DNA of 64,000 nt, taken from the NCBI GenBank assembly GCA_026545225.1, contig CM048850.1, forward strand, positions 23,858,297 to 23,922,296, written 5' to 3'. The position numbers and the translations under genes are program-made. Source of the stretch: Cornus controversa (lineage: Eukaryota > Streptophyta > Magnoliopsida > Cornales > Cornaceae). The stretch's first letter is position 1, and every line of letters begins with the position of its first letter. Positions 10,801-24,000 of the stretch are shown here, one piece after another. The notes under the pieces were generated by a model. The model saw nothing but the letters and a program-made list of their open reading frames with translations, made no database searches and had not been told where the DNA came from.

Positions 10801-13800
10801 ATTAGCTTTCGAAAGGATTATTGGTGTGGTGACAGGCCTGGAGAGAAGGGGCTTCCTTTCCATGGAAAGGAATTTGGCGTTTGAAGGCTCCGCTGAAAGT
10901 GGCCTTCTTTGGATGGACAACAGCGTTGGCAAGGATTTTAACCCTTGACAATTTACGAAGGTGGGGCCAAATATATGCTAATTGGTATTGTATGTGTAAA
11001 AGGGATGAGGAGACAGTGGATCATCTTCTTTTGCATTGCCCTAGGGCAAGGGATGGTGGGGATTTGTTGTGTTATATTTTTGGAATCCAGTGGGTCATGC
11101 CAAAGTCTTCGAGAAGCTTGATTGATGCTTGGGACGGATGCCGAGTTAGGTCTTAGGTTAGGGATGCTTGGAGGATTGCTCCCCTTTGTCTTTGGTGGGC
11201 CCTTTGGAGAGAGAGGAATAGGATATCCTTTGAGGGGGTGAAATCTCCATGGGGTCTATTTAAATATTTTGTGCCTAGTTCTCTATTCTTTTGGGTTCAG
11301 TGCTCTAATTGTAAATCAATGGATTCTCTTTTGGATTTTGTGCGGCTTGTTATGGGATGCGTCCCCCTTTTGGGCGCTTTTCAATGAATATTTACTTATA
11401 AAAAAAAAAATCAAAAACAACACCAAAAGTCTTCAAAAAGTTCTGGGAAAATACTATCATGATCAGCATGTGGGTCTCGACTAATGAGTCTGTACAGGCG
11501 CTGACATTCGCATGACGCCAATGTGCTGATGCTGGTGTCAGCACACTTCTGACTATTTCTAATGTTCTTCAGGCCACAACAATAGTTAAATCACTGCGAT
11601 CATGCACTCTGATTCCAAGTTGGAATTCTATAATAGATAGGATTAGGGTTTTGAGAGAAGAGAGAGCGAGAAGATGTAAAATGGGTTGATAATGAGTATT
11701 GTTTCCCTGTCTTTACGCACGTATTTGTATTACTTAAATTATTGATAATTACATGAAAGGCTGTATTGTAGAACATAGATTTGTAATAGTTCCATAGGTG
11801 TTTAGAGATGGCAGTTTGATTCCTAGAGATCAAATCCTTCACATCCAATCCCCCCTCAACTTTAGGCGAATATTCAAACCAAGCGACCTTTGCTCCTCCA
11901 TGTTACAAAGAAGTCTCTTCCCATAGAAACCTTCTCAAAATTTGTTGAATATTATATATAACTTTTTTGTTTTGACAAGTAAATTTCACTGAAGAGCACT
12001 CAAATGGCGAGTGCAGCCCACATACACTATCACAAAGCCACAACAAGCTATAACCTTAGGCTATCCTCAAAAGACAAAAGAATCTCCATAGATTTACAAT
12101 CTCTCTCATAAATCCACAACAATAAAGAATTAAGTACAAAGTATTTGACCACCCCAATAGGAGACTCCTCCCCACCAAAGGATTTCCTCTTCCTTTCCCT
12201 CCACAAAGCCCACCACAAGCAAAGGGCAGGGGGGTGGGGGGTGGTCGCAACCCTCGCGTCTCTCGCTTGGGTCCCCCACTGGACAACCTCTCCAAGCCTC
12301 GAGCGAACTCCAAACGGTCTCCGGCATGACCCAATGCACTCCCAAAATAGCATAAAGCATGGGCCATCCATCCCTCACCATAGGGTAATGCAAGAGAAGA
12401 TGATTCATCTAATTTTAATCCCTCTTACACAAGCAACACCAGTTGAAAATAATTTGCTGCCTCGTCTTCAAATTGTCTATTGTCAGAATCCTTCCGAGGA
12501 CTGATGTCCACCCAAAGAAGGCCACCTTTAGAGGGGCTTTAGGGTTGCAAATTGCCTTCCACGGGTAAGCATTATATATAACTTGTTTCAAAGTATAAAC
12601 AAGGAGGCCCAATAAATCATAATTGAAAAGAGCACAACATTTATGAGTTGAGTTCTCCCTGCATAAGATTGAAATTATTTGTCCAGCTGTGAACTTTGGC
12701 TATGTTTCTCTACAATTAAGTTTTGGAGTTAGCCACCTTCAATATAGTAGAAATTAGAGGCACTGTGAGATATTTCACAGAAAGTTTCCTTTCCTGAACT
12801 CCTATTTCTGCAGTAAGATTGGGCTTCTCATGATCCTCAACCCCCATAAATGTGGCTCTTCTCCTCGTTAGGCTGTAAGTTTGAAATTTCAAAAAAAAAC
12901 TTGTGGAGAATACTCTTAACAGAGAGGATGAAGTCCTTAGAACCCAGAGAGTAGACAAACAAGTCATCTGCAAAACACAAGTGAGAAATCCTCAATTTAG
13001 CACATTATTAATGGTTTTCAGCTTTCCAGCCTGATTTATTTCTGTATTAACCCACTCAATCTCTCTATGGCAACCACAAAAAGATTGGGGGACAAAGGAT
13101 CACCCTGTCTAATGCTTTTGTTGCTTTTAGAGTAGCCATTCAACTCCCCATTGACTACAACTGAAAATAAAGGAATAGAGATGCACAAATTTATCCAATT
13201 GATGAATGGTGACAACTATCTACTCTAAAAGCTTAAGCTATTAGAGAGGGTGTAACTTAAATATATAAATCCTTCAAAAACCCCCCTCACGTGTGGCCTT
13301 CTTTTTGATCCAACACGTGTTTCAATTTTAATTATCAGGGTGACAGTAATGTTTAAACTCAGGACGTTGTTTGCTCTAATACCATGTTAAGAACCATCTA
13401 CTCTAAAAACTTAAGCTATTAGAGAGGGTGTAACTTAAATATATAAATCATTCAACAATAAAAACAGAGGGAAATCCCATATCAGCTAATGCTTCCTGAG
13501 AAGTATAAGATTGTAACCCTAGGCTTTGATGTAGAGTTAGCGCAAGGTCCAAAATAAATCTAGGCGGGATGAATAGATATTGTTCAATTTTAACTAACAA
13601 TAACTGATTTTTAAATTATTACAATTATATTTGTTGATAAAATAAAATAAAATTGAAGAGAGAAAATAAACAAGAACAAAAGAATATAACGTGGTTCGGC
13701 CACTACGGCCTACATCCACGGCACAGAAAGCCCATAAGGCTACATCACTTTTATTGTATTCTCTCTTAGTTTTGTTTACAATGACCACCTCTATTTATAG

Positions 13801-16800
13801 GTGAAAGAATACACATGATAAATATGAAAAATACATTAATGGAAGATTCTTAAAATCAATCCCTTAAATCACTCATATCAATCTTCTATCGAGGCTTAAA
13901 TCACTCCAATAATATATTCTCCAACACCCCCCTCAAGTTGGTACACAGATTTTAACTCAAGTGTCCAACTTAAAACTAAATACAAAGGTTTCGGGGGATC
14001 CGAGTCAAGTTGATCCTGAGATCCGAGATGAGTTTATTTGGAGATCCAAAACGACTTGATCGGAAGATCCGAGACGAGTTGATCCGGAGATCTGAGACGA
14101 GTTAATCCGCAGATCTGAGTCTGAAGATCCGAGATGAATCTAGAGTAGGGTATGATAACCTGCTCTGATACCATGTTGATAAAATAAAATAAAATTGAAG
14201 AGAGAAATTAAACAAGAAGAACAGAAGAATATAACATGGTTCGGCCACTACGGCCTACATCCATGGCACACAAAGCCCAAAGGGCTGCATCACTTTTATT
14301 CTATTCTTTCTTAGTTTTGTTTACAATGACCACCTCTATTTATAGGTGAAAGAATACACGTGATAAATATAGAAAATACATTAATGGAAGATTCCTAAAA
14401 TCAATCCCTTAAATCACTCATATCAATCTTCTATCAAGGCTTAAATCACTCCAATAATATATTCTCCAACAATATTTATAACACAATAATATAAATTAGT
14501 TAATGTATAGAGCCAATTCTTGCATATTCCATACCGATTTGAGATAAGTCCCACCGAGTCATGTTTGATTCTTCATTCTTACTGCTGAATTGGACTCATT
14601 AATGCCTGAAACTGAGGCGACTTGGTCAAGTCAACAAACCATGATGCTAATGCTACTAATTTGATTCCATAACCACAAATAATTGTTTAAGCACTAAATT
14701 GACCATCCATGCATTATACTTGGTATTGACGAGTTAAAAAGCTTTAATTATGTTACTTTATGTTTAAATAAAATCTCTTTGATGATTTACCGCCTTTTTA
14801 ATCATAGATCACGTAATGCAGTCAAAATCATGATAGTAAGATAACAATATTTGGGAGGACCTTTGGTGCGGGGACACGGCTTTGCCTCGTAGGCTCCCCC
14901 TGCTCTTCAGGATTGCTTCATCTAGATGCGCCTTGGTTGCTAACTGTTATTGCCTTGATAATGGGAGGTTAACCTGGGATGTGCAATTTTGGAGAGAGTT
15001 CCATGATTGAGAGCTTGCGAAGGTAGCAAAGTTCCTAGCTCTGTTGTACAATTAGACGGTGGAGAGGGAGAGTTCCTAGCTCTGTTGTACAATCAGACGA
15101 TGGAGGGGGAGACGGATGGATGAAATGGTTTGGTTAGGTTCCCTGAGAGGAGTCTTTAGGGTTCGATCTTTCTATGGAAGCCTTCTAGAGATCACCGGTC
15201 CTGCATTCCCATGGAAGACCATTTGGAGACCGAAAGCCCCAGTGAAGGTGGCTTTCTTTGCTTGGACAGCTGCGCTTGGGAAGGTTTTGACCTTAGATAA
15301 TGTGTTTGGAAAGATTGTTGTGAACTGGTGTTGCATGTGGAAGAAGGTGGAGGAGTTGGTGAATCACCTTCTGTTACACTGCCCGGTGGCATAAGATATC
15401 TGGTCAATGTTTTTGGCAGCTTTGGTATGTGTTGGGTGTCTTTCGGTTCTACTGTTGACATGATTGAAGCTTGGAGAGGGTGTATAGTAAAGAGTCGAAT
15501 CAGAGATGCTTGGAGGGCCTCTCCCTTTTGTTTTTGGTGGGGTTTGTGGCGAGAGAGAAATAAGAGATCCTTTGATGGAGATGAGACTCCTATTTGGTCT
15601 CTAAAATACGCCATTTTGAGTTCTTTATTATTTTGGGTAAATGGGCAAAATTGTAAATCTGTGCGGCATATTATGAATTTTGTTGATAGCTTAAAGTTAT
15701 AGTTGGCCTTTTGTATTCTCTCTTGGGAGTGCTCCCCTCTTGAGCCCTTTAATGAAATTTTACTTATAAAAAAAAAAAAAGATAACAGGATTTGTATGAT
15801 ATGAGATCCCTAGTTATAAGGGGTACAATTAGATATATTGTTTTTTATCCTACCTTTTAATAGGAATCACAATTACAACATTAAAATTCTTGTCTGACCT
15901 TTTAACTTCGGTCCTCCATACATTCTCATAGTTTTAACAATACTTCATGCCATATTTGGCTCGCCCTTACTTAGCTGTTGTCATTTGGCCCGCCCACTCG
16001 ACCCGACTTCAAATACCTAAGTCCAAGCCCAGCCTAGTAGGTCATGGCCGAGTGGGCCACACGGGCCTAACGGATCTAAATTTTTTTTTTTAATGAAAAC
16101 TTATACAATGCTTGGGACTTAGAACAATCTTCGCTTTGGGGAGGTGGAGTACAAATTATTCATAGCAAGATTTTCGTTGTTAAAAAATGTTCAATAAGTT
16201 GTATATATATATATTAATTTTACAAGTTATTATGGACGAATTGATGCAAGGGATACCCAAAGAAGAAAAAGTGTATATAGGATTATAGGAGGAGACTTTA
16301 ATGGTCATGTAGGAAAAGAGTGTGGACGATATGAGATGGTACATGGTGGATATGGATTTGGAGATAGAAATGATGTTGGAGAATCAATTTGGATTCATGC
16401 TAGGTAGGTCAACGATGGAGGCTATTTACTTATTGAGGAGACTAATGGAAAGATATAGAGAGATTAAGATAGATTTTCATTTGTACTTTATTGATATAGA
16501 GAAGCCTATAATAGGGTACCTAGAGACCTAATATGGAGGGTTTTAGAAAAAAATGGAATTACAAAGGGATACATTGACATAATAAAGGACATGTATGATG
16601 GTTGTGTGACTATAGTTATGACGCCTGTAGAGGAAACAATTGAATTCCGCTTACACCAAGGATCGACATTAAGTCCATACCTTTTTGCCTTGGTTATGGA
16701 TGAGCTGACAAGACACATCCAAGATGAGATTCACGGTGGATGTTATTTGCCGATGATATTGTTTTAGTTGACGAGACTAAAGGAGTTATTGCCAAATTGG

Positions 16801-17999
16801 AGGCTTACGGAGAAGCTTTAGAACTAAAAGGGTTTAAGATAAGTCAAAATAAAATTGAATATATGGAGTGTAACTTTAGTAAATCTAGAAAGACAAATGA
16901 GGATGTAGATGTACAAAAAAGGGAACATTTTCATTATTTAGACTCAATTATTCATAATGAGGGAGAAATTGGAGATGACATTAATAATAGAATCAAGGCA
17001 AGATGGGTTAAATGGAGAAGTACATATAGTATATTGTGTGATAGGCGTATCCCCTTACTATTGAAAGAGGAGTTTTATCGAACAACTATTAGACCAACCA
17101 TACTTTATGATACTGAATGTTGGACAGCTAGGAAACAACATTTGCATAAAGTGAGTGTGGCAGAAATGCGAATGTTGAGATGGATGTGCGGTAAGACTAG
17201 AAATGATAGAATTAGAAATGATCACATTCGGGAGATGGTTGGAGTAGCACCAATTAGAGATAAAATGAGAAAAAATCGGTTATCATAGTCCACATTGAGA
17301 GTAATACTAGGGGGGAAGAGGAAGACCAAAGTTAACGTGTAGATTTAGTAAAGAAAGACATGATAGCATGTGGATTGACTGAGGTTATGGCCTTAAATAG
17401 AGCAGAATGGAAACATAGGATTCATGTAGCCGACCCCAACCCCAAGTAATTGGGAAAAGACTTGGTGGTTGTTGTATTAATTTTACAAGTTATATTATTT
17501 GAATATAACTTGGATGTGCATTTAAATATAAGTTATATATATTAGTTGTATAATATTCCAATAATAAGTTATATTTAAATAGATAACTTTTATAAATTAT
17601 AAAACTAATATATATATCTGTGTGTGTGTGTGTGTGTGTGTAAAACTAATATGCACATCTTTTAATAACCAAACTCTTGGCTTGAGTGGTTGGTACTCCA
17701 CCTCCCCAAATGGGAGTTTGTGAGTTCAAGTTCCAGCGGAAACATTTTGTTATCCAATGTATATATATAAAAAACAGCAAAAAAAGAAAGGGTGGGGACT
17801 CAAGGGTCTTGTGGGCTGACAGCCTGGACCCTAGGCCCAAGACCACCCTATAGGGGATGCCGGCCAAGTCGAACTGGCCAGCATGGCAGGCTGGGGATTA
17901 GCCTAGGCCCGTAGACTCTGGCTGGCTCCGCATCAGGCTGCGGGCCACTTGATGACACCTATCCTTACTACAGTCCTGCCCCCTCTCCCCCTCAAAAAT

Positions 18000-18049
<50 letters not shown>

Positions 18050-21000
18050 CAGAATAGAAAAGACTGGATCATAACTATTGACTTAAGCATGTCTATTTTA
18101 TTAAACTCTGTAGTCTGATTTTTGCTTGTTATTCTACTGAAGTTCTTGATGCTGACTTTTGTTAACAGGGACGGGACGTGTACATTCTGGTTAGTAACTT
18201 CCTGACTTGGAAACTTGGAATTGATGTACAGAGTAAAGTCAACAGATGGTTATACATGCTATTAATTTGAATTGATTGAGTTGTCATGCCATTGTAGTTT
18301 TGTTTGATTGCCCTCTCATGAGGCTAAAAATCAAGTTAAAAATGAATTTTTTAGAAGATATATTCTTGTATTTGACTTCACATTAGTTACAAGAAAACTC
18401 TAATCTCCCAGTTGCACATGGAACATTCTCCTTTTCTTTTTTTTGACACTGAATGTGATGATTCAAAGAACTTTTTCCCCATAGCTTCTTTTAATAAGAC
18501 AAAGCATCAAAGATTATGTGTATAATTTTTATAATCAAGATTTTTTAGAAGAAGAATATAAAGAAACGACCATGATAAAGCTAGAGCTGAACTAGTTCCC
18601 AATTGGACAACTCGAGTATCCAGAAAATGTTAATGTCTAGTCTTCCGTGCGAACACATGTCCTGAAACATGGAACACTTCTTATAAAATGTAGATTTTTT
18701 TGAAAGAATATTGAAAAGAAAATGTCATAACAAATTAGGATGCTCATCTAGTTCCCCAAAATGGAAAATCCTGTTTATTTCAATGACAACAATGCTCTTC
18801 TTATCTACGGATGAAAAGGAAATTGCTATCCCAGCTAAAACTAACTACCTCATCACATTTTAACTATGTCATTATATAAGCCTACCCCTGTTGTACCACA
18901 TTTTAGTCAATGTGGATTACTGCATACCATCTACCCATTATGGTTACATTAGTACATTCTGGATTTTGATTATATTAGTATTCCAAATCGATTTATGGGC
19001 TAAAAGAAAACTACTATTCTAACTAGAAGTATTTCATTACATTCTATGTCAATATATAAGTTTACTCTTATCGTACCACATTTAAGTCATGTAGTGTACC
19101 ACAGTTCTGTTCCTCCACAGACTGGAAAGATCCACATTCCACATTCATGGTAAGGTTGACTTCTATTAGAACAAAGTAGAGTGAAAGAAGCAAGGCCCAC
19201 TGTATCTTGAACAAAATCAAACTTTAGAAACAGGTATCTACTTTTACCTTCATAAATCTCAAATTTTGAATTTCAAGATTTATCAAATTATACTCTTATA
19301 AGAAGCTAATTAGTTAGAATCTTGTTAAATTTTAATTGAATTAAGTATTCATTCTTGGAATTCCGATGATTACTAACATATTATTCATTTTCTTCTTTTG
19401 ATGGGTAATAGAAGTTACATTGATCTTCTAATCTTAAAAGTCTTACATATTGGTGTCATCTTTAAGCCTTATTAACATACGAGCAGTAAATGTTGAAAGA
19501 AAAACTCCACAGGAAGTCACAACAGTGTGCTTAAAGCAGAAATAAGAGCATACTTTGTAGAACCCATTTACCATAGCCATTTGATTTTTGCTGTTGAATT
19601 TGGCCGCACCCTGCAGTTACTCTGGTGCGTTTGGGGAGGACGGAGCATGGGAATTGGATTCTTGAGTCCATATGCTTGAATTTACAATTCACGATTCAAC
19701 CATCCATATGCTTGATTATGAAGTGAACTTATTAACCTTGACCATCCATCCTGCATGCCAACCTTCATCTTCTTGCTAAAGTCATGTATATTTATGATGT
19801 CATCAGAAATAAATTTGAGCAGATTTATTCATGAACGACTTCATGATTTAGAATCTTGTGACAGTTCTGCTCGTGGAACTGAACATGTTTCATTCTTTTT
19901 CTATGAATAAGTTATGAGTAGGGGGGAGACACCTCTATTTAAACATTTTCAAGTTGTTAATGTACATCCATTCTTTTTTAACCTCAACATCTGGTTGCAT
20001 CTGACATGGTAATTTGGGGCCACATTTTATGGGTTTTCCAGTAAAAACTTCATTTCATGTATGTCATTGCTATTTTAGATGTATATATGTTAGTAACTGT
20101 TCTCAGATTTTTACCTGTGAAAGGATCAAAATATGTATCTCAGGGAAAATGGTGCCAAGATTTGCGTACTTGAATGCAAACTTATTTTAGTTATTGTTTA
20201 ATTAATCAATCTGAATGTTTTTTTTTCTTTTTCGAGTTTTTGTAAAGGATGTCCATGAAACCCTACTGTAGATGCAAAAATCTACTCACTGTAAATTTAG
20301 AACATGAACACATAAAAGAAATTGCAAGTATTTTCCGGGAAGCACACACTGCCCTCTTATGGATCCTTGCGAGTGTATTTATAATATTTTCTCTTAACTG
20401 ATTACATATTTTTCTCACCAAATTGGGGTAGAGATTATGACTGTTGATCCCTAATTATGGGGATTGAGTGCAAATCCTTGAATCAATATTGATTCCAGTG
20501 ATTTCCTCTAATTCCTTTGATTCCGCTCTTTATTCAATCTTGCCACGTAGGATGCAATGTGGGTTTGATTAATGCTGACTTGTCTCCACGTTGCTGCCTG
20601 CTATGCTTTGCACGTGTTTATTCTTCATAGGTGGGATTTTTCCCTCCACACCTACTTGAAATGCTTAGTGTGTGAGCCACTGATTTTTATATGACTCGGA
20701 GTGGTCAGACATCTGCAGTTTCTTACTTCTCTGTGAAGTCTGTTATGGTTTTTTCTTTTTCTTTTTCCTTCGTATGCATAAGTACTCAGAATTTAAATAT
20801 AAAGGGAGGTTTTGTATGATTGGTGTTTTTCCTTTTGCTTTTAATTCATATGCTGGTCCTTGGTCCTCAAAATTTGATTTCCATAGTTGCCCTGCTTTGA
20901 TTTCCTCCTCTTCTTTTTTCCTGTTATAAATGATGTTTGTCAATTTATTTTATCCAAATTATATGAATGTCAAACTCCATTATCTTACAGGGCTCTGCTA

Positions 21001-24000
21001 ACGTTGGAAAATCTGCATTCATCAACGCTTTATTGAGTAAGTGTTACTGGTTTTACATGTTTGCTTTGGTGATATTAACTGTTTCGATCAAACAAATTAA
21101 TGCATTGTGGATTTAATAGTCATTTATTTTGATAGTAAGTAAGTATAAGGTTTTATTTCAAGGGTTAACATGATACAAGTTTCATTAATGTTCCCGTTAA
21201 TTGAGGGTGTTGGGAGGGGTGACGTGGACATAGACTTGCATTAAGTGGCTGACCTTGTACTCCAATCCACATTCTCAAGGTTGGCAAACCTAACTTTCAC
21301 CACTGCACCAAGCAATAACCCTAATACCAGTTTCATTCCTTCCAAAAAGAAGGTCCTTTGACCTGATTATTATACAGTGAGAACTAGTCGAATTTGATAA
21401 TTTATAGGTTCGGGAGCATTTTGTTTGGGTCCTAATCTTAATTATAATTGTTTGTACGTTATTCTTGCTGCTTCTTTCAAATATGTTTGCATTAATTATT
21501 TCTTTCCTTCTGGTTACATTTTTGTTCATGTTCTAACTTGCGGAAGATGGTTGTCTTGCCTCATTTATAATTTTGTAAAACCAGAGATGATGTCATATAA
21601 GGACCCAGTTGCTGCAGCAGCACGAAAATACAAACCTATACAATCTGCTGTTCCTGGAACTACCTTGGGTCCAATTCAAATTGATGCCTTCCAAGGAGGT
21701 GGGGTATGTGATTCTATTTTTGTGTTATTAGGAGCCAACTCCTTTATGATCAAACAAGTATGTTCACGTTCTTGCTACTGTTGCTCTCATGTTGGCACAG
21801 CAGGAATGAAGCTAAACAGGTGGAAGGAATGGCCTTTAACCTTTAAAGACTAGAGTTTAATATGACAAGAAGAGAAACTCTAGAATTTTTTTAACCGAAG
21901 CAATAGTATTCCCATTTTTCCACTATAATGCTGTTTTAGACTATTAAAGTTACACACAAGTAATAACCTTCTATTATCCTCCTAACTTTATATGAATTAG
22001 GAACTTACGAAGATAAATCAGGCTTTTAAGCCCAAAAACATATTAAGAATAAGATGTCAAAACTTTAAGACCCTGGAAAGGGAAGATTTTGATTGAAAAT
22101 AAAAGATGTTTCAAACAGTGTTTATTTTCTCCATGGTTCTTGTCCTATATTGTTCTTACCAATTCTGCTATATTTCTGCTTTATATGGTCACTGGTTTCT
22201 GTAAATGTATCTTTTTACCATTTCTCTTGTGAGTGACTTGTTAATTTTGGTTGATCGGGGATCAATTTTATCACCTTATCTACTTTTAATGTTTACTAGA
22301 AAGTTTTTTCTTTGTTTTCCTCATTTCAGTATTAGTGAATTTGAAGTTTAATATATAAATAATTCTTTGAAACCTAGAATAGATATAACATTCTTTCTTC
22401 ACTGTCGTTCAGAAATTGTATGACACACCTGGAGTTCATCTCCACCATAGGCAAGCTGCAGTGGTTCATTCGGAAGATCTTCCTGCCCTGGCTCCCCAAA
22501 GTCGGCTCAGGGGCCAATCATTCCCAGTATGACCATTTTTTTTCTTCAATATTCCTTTGGGATATCACTGTCAACATCTGCTATTTAGTTATCCTGATTT
22601 TTTTTTACTGTGCAAAAACAGAATTCTCAGGGAGCCTTGGACAAGTTGACGACAGACAGACTTGAATCGAATGGCCTGATTGGTTTTACAATATTTTGGG
22701 GAGGTCTTGTCCGAATTGATGTCATAAAGGTTTTTAATAATCTCATATTATTTGGCACTCAGACCAGTTATTGGTACTTTTCAATTTCTTGTTTTCGACG
22801 TATGTTTAATTTTTGGTGTTTTCAGGTTCTCCCACAGACATGCTTGACATTCTATGGACCCAGGGCACTGCAGATTCATATGGTTCCCACAGATAAAGCA
22901 GATGAATTTTACCAGGTAATTTTGAATTATGTTTCCATAGATTGGTAGGCGCTTTTGTTTTTGTTGTATTGCTCAATTTTGGGCCAAATAAAGCAGAATT
23001 AATAGAAAGAAAATTAAAATATTTGTTAATATGTAACAATCTTCTAGTATAAAAAATGCACTTAACCTTATTTGTGCCACAAGCAACTTTCCAAGCCCTT
23101 GTTGCGCATACCTCTATTTGTGCTACTGCAAGACCTCGTTCCTTTTACTGATACTTCTGTCCTCAACCTTGGAAGTCACTCCCTCTTGCTGATGGCAAAA
23201 CCTTCACCTCACCGTCGGTTGGGAGGTGAGGCAGCCTCGCCACCTCTAGGAATGACTTTCGGTACCCTATGTTTTGCTCAGAACACCTCACCGGATATGA
23301 GTGAAACCAAACCAAACCCTGATCTGAATTTGGATGGAAAATTATGCAGGTGAGCTACATGGAGAAGTTGCCCTGAAGCTGTGCTCTGTGTCCGACCTTA
23401 TTGTTTGTTGATTTTTATCTTAATAAACCACTGTCATTCTCCTTTTACATTTTTAATTTTCGGAATGTAGTTATTGCTCCTCTCTGTTGAACTTGTTTAT
23501 CTTGGAGCAAGATCTGAAATTGCATTAAATTACAATCACCAAATATATGGTGACATGGGGTGTTAATACTGTTAGAGATTATCTTAGTTTGGGGCATTTC
23601 AACATATATATATGAGAGGTGGTGTAGAAACCCTACAACCATCACATTCTACTCTTAATCTCTCATCTTCCTCTTCTCTCTCTAACCCTAGAAACACAAA
23701 CTACAAGTCTCAGCTTGGTATCAGTGCCTGCAGATTGAAGTCAAGACCTCAGCATCTTCTTTAGCACTAGCTGACATCAGCACCCATACGCTGGTGTCAT
23801 GCTGATGTCAGCATTTGCAGGTAGAGAACCACGTGGACTGACTCACCTGAATTTTCTGGAAATTATGGTGATGTTTTTGATTCATTCTAAAGTCATTTGA
23901 TTGGAGTTTTCCATTTTCGAATGTTTTTCTGAATTTCTGCCCAGATTTTTTCGATCTATTTGGGCTAATTTTAGTTGTTTTTGGTGCTCGAAACCCATCC

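Larger units (their letters stand above)
11815..13497 (-). mobile_element. L1-type LINE, second family, with nested insertions (minus strand)
   Basis: This is the C-terminal half of an L1 reverse transcriptase on the minus strand. From right to left it shows [82 protein letters not shown] and [13 protein letters not shown]. It is split by a TRIM-like element (13210..13457) and by another L1 (11965..12570). Removing the second gives a continuous frame across KQVIYNIQQ. Many stops and shifts are present. Confidence 0.75.

Noticed and set aside
22420..22665. 81-codon open frame beginning with MTHLEF on the + strand
   Set aside because: It overlaps the NOA1 G3 exon in a different frame. The spliced NOA1 frame explains the conservation.
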